Positions 44,436-56,140 of a DNA stretch of 64,000 nt are shown here, one piece after another. Source of the DNA: Thalassia testudinum (lineage: Eukaryota > Streptophyta > Magnoliopsida > Alismatales > Hydrocharitaceae); NCBI GenBank assembly GCA_037157565.1, contig JAZHRO010000039.1, positions 41,416,001 through 41,480,000 on the forward strand, written 5' to 3'. Numbering within the stretch: the first letter of the stretch is position 1; the number at the start of each line of letters is the position of its first letter. The notes under the pieces were generated by a model. That model was given only the letters and a program-made list of their open reading frames with translations, was not told the origin of the DNA and did no database searches. The translations under genes and the position numbers were made by a program.

Positions 44436-46132
44436 TGGTTTCTCCCTACTAGGAGGGGGTGACTTAATAAAATGCAGAATAAAATATATACCAATCTCAC
44501 AAAATAAACAATCACACAATGTACATATTATTTTTAGGTGGAAACCCAAACCTTGTGAAAACCACCACCTAACGCTCTCGAGTTAGGATTTACCGATCAA
44601 CCAAGTTGATCAAATCCACTAAACGAATCACTTAAATGAGGGTGATTCAACCTCAATTACAACCACGCTACAAGTGCGAGGGTAGCGTTCCTCAACCCCT
44701 TCTCTTTATCAGAAGGATTTTGTCCCACGAAGGAGACGGGAATTCGCAAAGCAATATCCAACCAAATAACAAAGTTAAATAACAGATATAGTCCTATAGG
44801 GCCAACAAAGATTTAAACCTAGCTTCTATAGGAATTAGGAAACTCCCCTTTGCAAGGAGTGCGTCGAATCGATGACGCGGGTGCGTGAGCCACGCGACGG
44901 TGCAACGTCGCTCTCGTGAACTACGGCGGGAGAGCGGGTGTGCAAAGGCTTGATGCTCTCAAGATGTAGAACTTGAGCTTGGAGAACAAGAGCTTTTCTT
45001 GGACACAAAAGAGTGTGAAAGTGTATTACTAGGCATGTCTTGTGTATCTAGGTGTGTGCTTGTGTGCAAGAGGTTCCTCTCTATTTATAGAAGCCTTAGG
45101 AAGGCTTTGGAAGACTTTGGAAAGCTTCCATAGCCGTTGGGTGCAAAGCCCAAGAGAATCAAACCGAAATCATGAATAATGATTGCACTGACAGGGTTAT
45201 CAGACGTCTGATCCTGGCATCAGACGTCTGGGAAACCAATTTAAGACGTCTGAAAATAAGGTCAGATGTCTGATTTTAGGCGGATTTCTTCCTGACTCGA
45301 ATTAGATCTAAACAGGGTTCTACTGCAAGTCCATCAGAAGACATATAGGACGTCTGGAAACCTACTTTTCTACGGGAATGGATTTGCAAGAGAGTGCAAC
45401 GGCTAGAAAATCTCTGAGAAGAGATTTTCGGGTCAGCCGAGGCAAAACGGTCATTTATCAGACGTCTGGAAAGGCTTAAGGACGTCTGATAAGGCTCTAA
45501 CGGTCATATTCTTCAGTGATCGTCAAGGCAGCCAACGGTCCACTAATTGGACTTCTGGCAAAAACATCAGACGTCTTCTAAGACGTCTGGACTAAGGTTT
45601 GGACGTCTGATTTCATCAGACAAAACTAGCTAAGTCCAGCCTAGTTGTTATCAGACGTCTGAATCAACAATCAGACGTCTTAAAACATATTATCAGACAT
45701 CTGATTTTGGAATTAGACGTCTGAAAAAGCTGTTTGAACCCTATATTGGTTTTCTAAGTTCTCCACAGAAATCCTAAGTGTTCTAGGGTTGTGCCGGTGT
45801 TCCTAGGACTACTGTTAGGGTATTTTGAGGCTCTTTAATATGATGTTTTAAGGAACAAAAAGAGAAAGGAAATAAAGACAAAAGTACATGAAAGAAATAA
45901 ACAGAATTCTATCCTATTCTTCTTGTCCTTCCATCTTCAATCTATCGCTCCTCGCGAATCTCTTCTGTTTTCCATCAAGCTCCTCCAATCCATCCTGGAT
46001 GTGAGCTCGAACTCGGTCTAATCACGTCTCCATTTGTAATTTTCCTGAAATTTAAGACTTCAAGTGCAAACGTTAAATGACACGTGTTTTGTTATCATCA
46101 AAACAAACGATCGTGGTGCTCTAACACCAACA
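44436..46132 (-). mobile_element. Solo Sirevirus LTR S2 (minus) in integrase of E
   Basis: About 1.7 kb, close relative of S1 along its whole length. It ends ...CTCTAACACCAACA on the + strand. It is flanked by a 15-bp near-repeat, ACTGTGATCCAAGTG (44421-44435) and ACTACGATCCAAGTG (46133-46147), longer than the 5 bp expected. It carries 12 exact and 3 mutated GACGTCT palindromes at 45195-45725. Confidence 0.9.
45195..45725. repeat. GACGTCT palindrome array in S2
   Basis: Twelve exact GACGTCT units plus GATGTCT, GACATCT and GACTTCT variants, at the same positions as in S1. Confidence 0.88.
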
Positions 46133-46318
46133 ACTACGATCCAAGTGGGTCGGACCATACCTTGTCTGACAGGTTTTTGGAAATGGAGCCGAAGAAATCA
46201 GTCCGCTCTGCCATGATTCCGAGCCTTTCATCGTGAACGGTCAGAGACTCAAACCGTTCATTGATGTAACCTCTACAGATTTGGCTAAATCATCATTTAT
46301 CCTCCATTTCCCCTGAGC
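46133..46318 (+). pseudogene. Athila E integrase C-terminus after S2
   Basis: Resumes the integrase frame with SKWVGPYLV (the GPY/F-type module), then a TGA and a tail containing NGQRLKPFI, ending at TGA near 46316. In E before the S2 insertion this joined directly to ...CPGKL at 44420. Confidence 0.88.
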
Positions 46319-47876
46319 ATATTACGCCCAGCCGATGGTGTAAAACTCAGCGCTCAACGGGAGCCCGCCCGTCATTCTTTTTGAAAAAATCCGAAACCTT
46401 TTCTGGCACCTTTTTCACACTTAAGGTTCAACCTTTAGGATAGCCGACTCCACCTCAGGTGCTTGCATCTAAGATTACAAATCGTCCGCAACAGTCACCC
46501 CGACCCATTCACTCATCAAAACATCTGTCCTAATACATGAACTAAGTTAAATAAAAACCCTCCTAAGTTACATGAGGACATTGCAAATCTTAGGCATGGG
46601 GGGGCATGAAAGTGCAAAACTCACAAGAAAAGGTTTAAACAAAAAAATTCATATATGCCAAAAATACCATAAAAAAAAAATGAGAGGAGGAAAGAAATTT
46701 TGTGGACTCTGCAAAAGAGGAGGAGAAAAAGAACAAAATGATCAAAAGAAGGAGCACAAAATGAAAGAAAAGAGATAGTCATTAGTAAGAAATTAAGGAG
46801 TTAACTTAAGTTCTAGACCTCATTCAGGAAAAGAAAAGGAAAGTGCACAGTGAGATTAGTAAGAATGCAAACGTTAGGCATTCTTGGATACTCTTAGTAC
46901 CCATTAAGATCTAGACATTCCTCAAGAGGTTGAGGAAAATGAAAAGCTTAAGTATTAGGTCCAAGGCTTAGGGAGTATTTGGCCTCGTTAACTAACTTTT
47001 GGTTTACGGGACTCAGTAACCTAAGCACCCTAACTTCACATACAGCCTAGTTCAGTAAGCATAAAAATCAAAATCACGCAAAAGCGTTGCAAAAATTCTA
47101 AAAATGACACCTAGAGTAGGAGCGGCCGATCAACACAAGTTGATTTGGACGAGTTCCCAGTGTAGAGAGGTGGGAAATTCCCCTTGAAGATGCGTAACAA
47201 AATATCATCTCCTCGGTGCTTGTCTCTTAGGATATTTACATATCCTACTGGGGGCATGTAAGCACTCTGCTGGTTCAGATTCCATGAATGGCATTATCAC
47301 GAAGTGTCAATTGCCAGGGTCTGAATTCGACCACGGAACGCCATGGATGGGATTATCTCGAAATCTCAAAAGCCAGGGTTCTGGGGGTTACCATGGGCGG
47401 TGCTATCTTGAAGCATCGACTGCCAAGAACCCTTGAGGATTGATGATGGGGACAAGGAATCTGATACAGACTGTGTTGAGAAGCCAATCCTAAGCAAGAA
47501 TTAAAAAGAAAAAGAGGGAGAAAACTCTCCAAACATATAAATCTTCTACCTCTCTTTCCTAGAAAACGCACTGCAAACTGAGCCAAGACTAAAATTATCT
47601 CAAGCACGGGTGCTTTAACCACAAGGTCCAATAAGCCTTAGGTTAGCTCTTGTAGGCCTTAAAAGCCTTTGCTAAGGACTGAGGTTGAGGCTAGACAGAT
47701 CTGGATCTTGGTTGGTACTAGAGTACCTTTTACGCCTACGGATGGCATTCTAACCTAATCAAGGATTCAAAATAAAAAGCACTTATCTAAACTCATTAAG
47801 AACTTCATGGTCTAGAACAAGGGTTGAAACCTTAAAATTTTTGCTAAGGGACTAGTAAAAGCTAGGCGTGGGGGTA
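46319..47876 (+). other. 3' non-coding region of element E
   Basis: No env-like gene recognised. Purine-rich open stretch at 46572-46778 with Lys-rich translation looks fortuitous. A GGGATTATC..GAA..TC..AGCCAGGG-type motif recurs at 47290-47420 with alternating context. It ends with the polypurine-like GCTAGGCGTGGGGGTA at 47861-47876. Confidence 0.6.
47863..47876 (+). other. Polypurine tract of element E
   Basis: TAGGCGTGGGGGTA directly before the 3' LTR, in position for plus-strand priming; interrupted by pyrimidines. Confidence 0.55.
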
Positions 47877-50651
47877 TGATGAGAACCTCATCATGAACCC
47901 TAACTAGCATAATTTAATCTAAATAAGTGTGAAGAAGCTCCTACAAAACCTAAAGAGAGGCTTAACTCAGAGAATTCTGAGTTAAAGAATAAGATAAATC
48001 ATAAGGGGTAAAACTGTAATTTTACCAATGCAGTGCGCAAACAGGGTAATTAAGGATCTAAACGAAGGTCAAATGAGCTTAATAAGGAGGGAAGTAGGAT
48101 GATCTGATCTGAAAATGGTTATGGCAACTTCTAGGAATTAAATGATATTCTGTAACCTTAAAACAAACACACTTTAATTCATGAGGTTCGAGGTAGGATA
48201 AAAATCAACTAAACCCTCTAAAATTTATGGAAAAATATTCCATATGATTTATAACCTTCAATTTGTCCTTTGCAACCTATTTTGACCTAAAATGAGAACC
48301 ATGCCTAATTTATGACCTAATTTGGGTTTTTGTGCAAATTTACCAGTCAAACATGGTCCAACCTAAAATCAAATTTCACCATTAAAATCCTCAGGTTCAA
48401 ATTAGGCTGGTATAAAAATTTTGGCCTAAGAAAAGACCATCTTGACCGACTTTACAAATTGGTCCTCTTAAATTACTTTTTGACCCTTATCTTTTGAAAC
48501 CCTTGCAAATGACCCCCTATCTTTCTCGTCGTTCTTTGCAGAACGGTCCTCCCTGCCATTTCTGAGCAGCACCATACCTCCGACGACCTTGCGCGGAGGA
48601 TGGCGCTGCAAAGGGCATGGCGCCTGTTCTCAGGAACGAATGGGAGGTTTCCTGCGTCGTCCTCTGTCGTAGGGACCCTCCCATGACCCATGCAACCGGC
48701 CATGCCTCTCGTGCGAACGCACAAAAGGCATGGGTGTCCATTTCCGACCATCTCCGGCAAGCACGACACGTCGCCTCCTCAATCCCCTCTCCTCGCCAGT
48801 GCCTTTATAAGGAGCGGCAGGGTTTGCCGTCTCCTTCAAGCTACTTCTGGCGGAGAAAAACCCTCGATTTTGTCTCTCCCATCTCTGGTCAGAGTGCCCT
48901 AGCTTCCGGCGATCATTCTTCCTCCTCCTCGTCGCTCTGCTGCCATACCTGCAGCAGAGCCTACTCTGCCCCGTCTTCCCACGCCAGGCTACACCAGCTG
49001 GCGCCCTCAGATCTCCTCCTCGTCGCTGAAAACCCCCTCCTGGGCACCTTCGTCCCCAGCTCCAGCAGGCACGAGCCAGACGTCTTCCTCTCCCTCTTCG
49101 TCGACTAAGTAGGTAGGAATCTTCCCCTTACTCTCCTTTCACTTTTCCCTCATTCAATTAGCATTTCAGACCCCTTGACTGCCACTACCACCCCCATCTG
49201 CTTCACCTCCGGCCGCCATCTCCGGCAAGGTCGCTCCACCTTCACAGGCCATTTCACCCCTCGTCGACAAGCCTAGAAGCTCCCCCTCACTCCACTCAAG
49301 CGTTTCCCCCACTCCATTCATTGCCCTTCACCTCCCGACCACCCCCCGAACACACCCACTTCCACACACACAGTCTGCCCTAGGCACACGGACACAGGCG
49401 CTCTTGCGCCTCGCTGACCCTCGCACTGCCTTCGCCACACTCCGGCAAGGCTCCCTGCGTTGTCTGATGTGGTCGTGAGGCTGTCTTTGTGATTTCAGGT
49501 CTCCGCCTGCTCACCGCCATTGACGAGCTGTTGAAGGTTCTTCGCAGGCAGCTCTAGGACTCCTCTAGCCCAGGCGTGAGCTCCAGGCAACGCGGGGTGC
49601 TTCTGCTAATGCGCCCAGGTTCGCAATTGGGGTCGCGAGCCTTTGTTGCTGCCCCAATTGCCAGCTCCTTCTCGCCTGCGGGTGCGCGGAGCAGAGGTGG
49701 GACTTTAGTCCCACCTCGTAAGTGTGTGGCCTCGCGCCCACACTTAAATTGATTTTGTGATATTAGCTATTCGCCTTCGATACACAGGGGTCAGGTCCCT
49801 CACCCACCCTCGCACACGCCCTCGCCTGCGCTCACGCCCCGCTGGCTTGGGCCGAACCCGACTACCCGACCAAGCACTCCTCGCCCACCACCGCACGCCG
49901 GTGGGCCTGGTCCCAGGCGCGTTACCCGACTCGTATACCTGTGAATGCTCTGGGAGCGAACCTTTGAGAGAGAAATAGAGAGAGAGAGAGATGCAGGGAG
50001 GGGGTAGGGGTAGGTTTTGCACTGATAATTTTGTGTGCACGCAGGGAAGAAGGAAAAAGAAGGAAGAAGCAGGCGAAGGAAGAAGAAGAAAGGAGGAGGA
50101 GTGCGGCTGAAGAAGAAAGGAAGGAGAGGAGCTGAAGGAAAAGAAGAAGAGCTGCACTGTAGCAAACACACAGTTAAGCCATCTGAGCACCAAGTCAGAC
50201 GACGGAAGGTTAGCGGCCAGAGCAGAAGAAAGTAAAGAAAAAGAAGAAGAAGATAGAAAGAAGAAAACCAGAAATGAAGAAAGGAGGAAGACTTAGCAGC
50301 TGAAGGAAATCAAAGAGAAGGTAGTAGCCTCTGCATCCGCAAGGAAGAAGAGAAGAAGATCAGAAAGGAAGAAAGGAGAAAGAGAAAGAGGAACCACAGA
50401 AGCAGAGAAGAAGAAAAGAAGAAGAAGAAAGAAGAGAGTCGAAGCCAATCACCCCTTCTTTTTCTCTCTCTCTTAATTTTTGTAAAATCGTATATATTGT
50501 GAACTTATATGCTTCTAGAATTATAGTTTGCTCCCTGAGTTCGACATCAGGAAACTTGTCATTCTGAGTAATAAATTGTATTAAAATGGTAACTGTTCTT
50601 GTCATATACTCCAACGACTGTAATTACCATAGCGACAAAGGACCCGAACCA
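47877..50651 (+). mobile_element. 3' LTR of Athila E
   Basis: 2775 bp, TGATGAGAACCTCATCA ... GACCCGAACCA, uninterrupted copy of the 5' LTR. TATA at 48804-48810, USE module 49708-49752. It lacks about 27 bp present in the 5' LTR near 37400 and differs by scattered substitutions. Confidence 0.93.
49696..49757 (+). promoter_or_regulatory. USE + TATA-like module, 3' LTR of E
   Basis: GTCCCACCTCG at 49708-49718, a 25-bp gap, TTAAATTG from 49744. It has the same hairpin arm as in the 5' LTR. Confidence 0.6.
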
Positions 50652-53005
50652 ACCATCAAAAGCCATTTTGACTTAAAACAAAGTCTCAGACGAAAAGTTG
50701 CCCTAATTTGGGTTTCTACGTAAATTTCTTAGTCAACGTGGTCAGAACTGAAATCCGACATTACCATCAGATTCTTTGGGTCTAAATTAGATTCTTACCA
50801 AAATTTGGGCCTAATTAGATATTATCTTGACCTAGTTTGCATTTTGGTTCATCTAGACTCTTTCTCTCAATCTGACCCCTAAGTTTCTAAATTCCTTGTG
50901 ATCAGCCCCTTGACTTTGTCATCTCCTTCACCGATTGCCCCCTACCGCTTGAATCCTACATAGGTTCCTAAACCCAACTTCGGTGACCTTCAATCAAGGA
51001 GTTCTTGCTGATTTCTTACCTAATCTCTTCCAAATTTGGAAGGGAGACTATCGAGAGATTTCCCTACAATCTGAACCACATCTTGGGCTCTAATTCCTAT
51101 TCAAAACCTAATGTGAATCATTTGAAGGAGTGGGTCTCCTATTTCATGAAGCTTCCAAGCTTGGTCTCCAAGCTTGGAAAGCTCTCTTGAGGCCTATTTA
51201 AGGACCAAGGTCGCAAAGCCATGCTCCTTAGCTAGGTTTGGGGCCAAAAACCTCTTCTAAACCCTACCTCCAACCCCTCTCCGACCAAGCTCCAGCGGTC
51301 CTCTTCATTCTCCTTTGTCTGGGACCCCAACCGTCAAATTGGAGGCACAGCTATCCCCCCCTCCTTGCTCCGATGGTGGTCGATCAAAGCCCCGTCATCC
51401 CCGACCTCTTTCCTTGCCGTTGTCCCCTTTCAGAGAAATTCGTGTTCGACGGCACCGACTTTCCAATGCCGGTGTCATTCCTACCCCTTTCGTTCACTTA
51501 GAGTAGTTAGATTAGTTCCTTTAGAATCTTAGGTTAGTTTCCCCTATTCAAAAACCAAAAAACATCCCCTGACGCTGCCATTTATCGTCATCTCTTCCAT
51601 CTCTAGCTACTTCTTTGACGAGGTTATCCGCTCGCTACACAAGTCCACCCACCTCGCCAACACCTCCACCACGTTTGCCACATCACCACAACAAAACCCC
51701 ACTCCTAATTTCACCTTTCGCTCACCCTGGCTCTCCACCGAACAAACCACCTTCTTGTCATCTTCCCCGACTCCGTCCGACCACTATGCACCCTTACACG
51801 CCACCGCCACCACCACTCACACACTTGCCGTGGTCCGGCAATGCTTATGAGCTATTTTAATGTGGCCATGAGGCCATATTTGTGATCCTCAGGGTTCGCC
51901 GTCGCTTCGCCGCTGCCACCATTACCGCTGCCACGTTCTTTGAGTTCCAGGTCGTGCACACCCCAGGTGACACCTCCAGGTGGTGCAGAATCAGTCCAAG
52001 AGCATTCCCAGGTCCTTGATTGGGAACGCCAACCTCAGCAATAATGCCAATTGAAGGATGCCTTCACTGCAGCATCACGCGAAGACAAGGGCACTGGTTT
52101 AGTTCCACATCGGTGGGAGAAGAGCCACTGAGCATGCATATATTATTTTTCTGCATATGCTCTATCGCCTCAAGACACACGGGGTGAGGTCCCTTACCCG
52201 CACACCCGACCCCCCTAGACCTATCACTACTCGCTCATCACCACCCACGGTGAGCCTGGACCCAGTTACGTGCATATCCGAATACCTAATAAGTCTGGTT
52301 TGAGAGAAAGAGGAGAGGAGGAAAGGAAAGAGAGAGAGGGGGAGGGGTGGGTTTTGCTCTTTAGAGAGAGAGCCTGACACTTAGCTGCTGTGAGAAGAAG
52401 AAGGGAAGAAAGGCAGAAAAGAGGAAAGGCAAAAGAAGAAGCTAAGGCATAAGACTCGAGCAAAAGAAGGAGAACTGAAGGAAGAGAAGAAGAGGAAGAG
52501 GTGAAGCAAGGTAGAAGAGGAAAGAAGAGAGTTGTGCCTGAAGAAGAAGAAAGAAGATACTATGCAGGCGACATTTAAGTCGTCTAATTTGGGTTTAATG
52601 TTGGTACTGTTGGAACATTTAAGTACCTAAGTTGCACGGTTGAAACTACTGTAGCATTATTTGAGTAATTAATATATATGCTTAGACTAATAATTGGTGA
52701 TCTAAATTACCATTATTTTGTTCTAGGTATCTTTTTGTTATCTTTAACTCTTGAAATACTTATGTTATTCATTGAACATCTAATGTGACAGATTAGCATT
52801 CATTAAATATCATTGTTGTGCTTATCCATGTGCTCATTTCTATTTTAATTAAAGATTAGCATGTGAATTCCTATTTTCTCCCTATGTTCGACCTCAGACT
52901 TTATTTTTAGATATTCGAGTTATAAATTGTATTTGTTGAAGAGCTATTTAGGAGACTTTACTACAATGAGATGTATTTAAACTCCAAAGAAGCTCCCTGT
53001 CAACA
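50652..53005 (+). mobile_element. Athila solo LTR D, right part
   Basis: Starts with the second ACCAT copy and continues LTR D: TATA-like CTATTTAAGG (51194-51203), pyrimidine-rich tract (51230-51840), USE module (52102-52150), GGGGTGAGGTCCC box near 52180, purine-rich tract (52300-52560), the GTTCGACCTCAGAC...GAGTTATAAATTG end block, ending CTGTCAACA. Followed by CTTTG. Confidence 0.85.
52102..52150 (+). promoter_or_regulatory. USE + TATA-like module in LTR D
   Basis: GTTCCACATCG at 52102-52112, 10 of 11 to RTCCCACATCG; 26-bp gap; TATATTATTTT from 52139, the best TATA-like word among the copies. Confidence 0.62.
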
Positions 53006-53010
53006 CTTTG
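53006..53010. other. Target duplication of solo LTR D, right
   Basis: CTTTG, exact match to 33014-33018. Confidence 0.75.
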
Positions 53011-53900
53011 TGAGGTGCTGGCGGATGTGTGTGTGTGTGTGTGAGTGATAGGTGCTGGCGGGTGGTGAAAAGAGAGCGAGAGTGGGAAGTGCAATCGGTT
53101 GGGAAAATCGATTGGTTGTGTGTGTGCATAGGTTTTGGATGGGTGATGCCACTAGCAAAGTGAGAAGTGGCTGGTGGCTATCACGAAAAAAATGAGTTGC
53201 GATTGCAGATGAACGATGGCTACAATGAGAAACAGGGGAAAATGAAACAGAGGTTCTACAACTACGTTAATGGCCGAAAACACTCGATAAAACAAAAGCA
53301 AAATGAAAAGAAAAGAAAAAAAAGAACCATCACGCCCACCTGCTCACGAGGGAGATGGGCGGTGCTGGAGCTCGACGTGGTGTTTGGGACCACAAGGAAC
53401 TACTCCCTTCCTACTGTGTGCTCTCTCAACTGGTGAGAGAGAGCAGCATATGGGAGAGGAAGAGAGGGAGAGAGGGGAGCTCATAGTGGTGTGGCCGGCT
53501 AGGTGCAGTGAGTGTGGTAATGGTGACAAGGGGGAATGTTGCTGATGGATGAGTGGTATGGTGCCAACCTCCCCCGCATGGGTGGGTTGGGTCCTGTTAT
53601 ATAAGCAAGGAAGGGATGGAGGGAATGGGGTGCACGTAAAGTGTGAGGGCTGAGGTGACGACAAGAGTACTGTTAGGATATTCTTGGGTAATTTATGGGT
53701 AGGCACTTGAAGTCTTAAGGAATTATTGTAGGTGGTGTAGGGTGGTGTTATGTTAGGTGGTAGAAATGGATGTGATAGGGGGCCTCAATCTCTCTCTCTA
53801 TCTTCCTCTCCATAAAATTCATGCATGCACATATTTACAAATGCATGAATATCTACCTAATCTAAATGCGCAAAGCTAGGAAATGGCAAAATCAGGCATA
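53011..53900. other. GT-rich and unassigned sequence right of nest
   Basis: Starts with a (GT)n run (about 53023-53042), the other half of the GT-rich locus split by D. Open frames at 53167-53436 and 53344-53706 have no recognised domain and overlap low-complexity sequence. It may be the downstream end of LTR G, but no shared LTR end block was found. Confidence 0.4.
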
Positions 53901-55908
53901 ATTAATGGCGTGAATTACTGCACAAGCAAGGTCCAAGCCTGCAGCAGTGGAGGCGGGTGAGGAGTGAGAAGGTCAGGTAAGTAGGGACCTCACCCCTGAG
54001 TGAAGAGGTGATCAGCCAATGTGAGCGATTGAATTTATGTGGCACTCTCGCTTTGGAAACCCACGATGTGGGACTAAAGCATGCCCTCTTCTCCTTTGTT
54101 TCCTTCATGCTGCAGCAGATGGAAAGGGTTCAAGTCAAGCTGCTACGCCTACTGTTGCTGTCCAATTGAGGCCCTGGGGAGCTTCGTGGTGTTGAGAATT
54201 CTATTGGATGTGGTAGTGGCGGTGATGGCAGCGGAGACACAGCAGTCAACTGCGATGGAAGGTGGAGCTTCGGCAGCACTTGCAAAAGCAAAATACGGGC
54301 TTTGAGCCCAAATTAGAAAGCTCCTGAGCTTCGACGTGAGATGAGGAAGACAATGGCGGTGTTAACTTGAAGTTTGGTGGGCTGATGTGGTTGGACGGAA
54401 TTGAGAAGGTCGGCGGATGATGGGTTAGGTCGTCGGGGTGGTATAGTTGATGAAGCTTCAAATTAGGAGAGGGGTTTTGGTCGATGAGTGATGGGGAAGC
54501 TTCTGGTTGTGGTGGTTTGTGGTTTGGATGTGCGTGGCATTGGTGCAACCTCGTTGGAGGCGTGACCAGTCATGGAGAAGATGACAGGCGAGTGCAATGA
54601 TTTTGTTGATGGAATTAGGGTTCTAAGGAGATAGTCCTAAACTAGGGAGAGAGAGGAAGTGAGAGAACCTAGCTAGCGGTCGAAAGGGAGGGAGTTGGCA
54701 CTGGTTGTGATTGGCCGGTGCCGGAGATGGTGAATCCTCCGATGGGAGAGACGACGAGGAAGAAGGGCTCCGGAAGCCTCTGCTTTGGCCGGAGAGAAGC
54801 GAAAGGAGAGGAAGAAGATCCCTCTGCCTATTGTATGTGGCAAAGGGTGACGACGGGGGATTGAGGAGCTTTCCAGAGTCGTGGCGGAGGTATCCGGAGG
54901 AAGAGAAAGATGAAGAATTTTAGGCCAAACCAAACTAAGGACGGTGGAAACACGGGGAGTTTTTATAGAGCTCATGCTCAAGCTCTAATTGAGGAAGGAG
55001 GCTTGATTGAGCCTTGATTTTGATTCAAAGAATCTCACAATTTTCGTGGGTTTGCTGGGGTCTCTTGCTCAAGATTCGCGACTCAAATTGTGTTCAAATG
55101 ATTCTCCAGAGTGTGAACATCAATCCCATCAAATTTGGTGGGATTTGGTGTAGGTTTGATGGGATTTTGAGCTTGGTCAAAGGGCTAAGTAGGTTGGTTG
55201 ACCCATCAATGGTGGCAGGGACCAAATTGTGAAGGAGTTCACAAAGTTGGGGATCCAATTATAATAAAATTGAAAGTTAGGGGGTTATGGTGAGAAACAG
55301 AGATTCTAGGGACTCAATTGCAACTAGGTCAAGATAGATTCTGATTGGGCCCAAATTTTGGTGCTAACCTAATTTGGACCCAAGGAATCTAATTGTGAAC
55401 TTGGATTTGAGTTTTGACCATGTTTGATTGAGAAATTTGCATAGAAGCCTAAATTAGGGTAGAATCCCATCTGAATCTCTATTCTAAGTCAAAATAAGTT
55501 CAGATGGTCAAATAAAGGGTACCAAATCTCTTAGAATATTTTAATATGAATTTTAGGAGATTTATATGAATTTTTATCCTGACATAACCTCTTCAATTTA
55601 AGTGGGTCTAAAATTAGGAATTTGTGTGCTGTTGTGGTTCTCAAAACGTGTGAAACCCCGTTTCTGTATGTGTGGACCCATTCTTTGGACTTTAATGCTC
55701 ATTTGAACTTTAGTTAACACCTAGGTGACCTCGTGGTTACTTTGCATTTGTGATGTGATATTAAAACTGCAGATTTAACCCTTTTTATTGTTTTCTCCTC
55801 AAAATAGATATATGTGGAATTACTATCCTCAGGCAATTATTCAAGAGCATTTGTCACTTGATTTCAACTAATTTAAGTTAGTTATGGCTAATGATATCTT
55901 TACCATCA
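53901..55908 (-). mobile_element. Athila LTR G (minus)
   Basis: On the minus strand it starts TGATGGTAAAGATATCA (complement of 55892-55908). It then has the region of GATTAGATTCC..GGGTCC- and CCAAATT-type blocks shared with D and F, TATA CTCTATAAAA (54961-54970), the USE module (54031-54074) and a GGGGTGAGGTCCC box (complement near 53983-53996). The 3' end is not delimited. Confidence 0.7.
54031..54074 (-). promoter_or_regulatory. USE + TATA-like module in LTR G (exact USE)
   Basis: Minus strand GTCCCACATCG at 54074-54064, a perfect 11 of 11 match to RTCCCACATCG; 25-26 bp later CATAAATTC (TAAAT from 54037). The USE lies in the foldback CCCACATCGTGGG. Confidence 0.68.
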
Positions 55909-56140
55909 AGGGAGCCAATTGATAGCACGATGGGACTAAATCTAGGAACTTTCATTCTAAGAACACTTCAGTAGGGCGTCGACCATAAGTTAACTTGCTA
56001 TAATGGTACCAGTTAACCATCAGTCGTTTGGCTATAAAAGACCTACTTCACACAAATGCAATGCTACAAGGCGTCGACTGAAAGTAAAGTTTTCTCAACC
56101 GATTGCTCTATAGCATGCTGACTGGGCAACGACTAGTCGG
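55909..56140. other. Short unassigned block with GTCGAC and CGACTAGTCG words
   Basis: Contains GGCGTCGACCATAAG and GGCGTCGACTGAAAG in direct repeat, the palindrome CGACTAGTCG near 56130 and a TATA-like GGCTATAAAAGACC near 56031. Possibly a remnant of an LTR with a palindrome array of another type. Confidence 0.35.

Larger units (their letters stand above)
33423..50651 (+). mobile_element. Full-length Athila-type Gypsy element E
   Basis: A complete Ty3/Gypsy element. The 5' LTR is 33423-37967, the tRNA-Asp PBS 37973-37990, gag-protease-RT-RNase H-integrase 38915-46318, the 3' non-coding region to 47876 and the 3' LTR 47877-50651. It is flanked by the exact 5-bp duplication ACCAT. Two solo Sirevirus LTRs inserted later, one in the 5' LTR (S1) and one in the integrase end (S2). 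Net length without them is about 13.8 kb. LTR length of ~2.8 kb, tRNA-Asp priming, gag wording (CPHHG, AWDRFQ) and integrase tail (CHLPVELEHK) place it in the Athila lineage. The two LTRs differ by a few bases per 100 by eye plus indels, so insertion is not very recent. All reading frames carry stops. Confidence 0.95.

Noticed and set aside
46572..46778. Lys-rich 68-codon frame, possible env-like or nuclear protein
   Set aside because: Purine-rich non-coding sequence with no membrane segment or domain.
48617..49108. 163-codon + frame in the 3' LTR of E
   Set aside because: The frame spans the LTR TATA box and promoter; its 5' LTR counterpart is broken by S1 and by substitutions. Could be a small LTR-encoded peptide, but nothing supports it.
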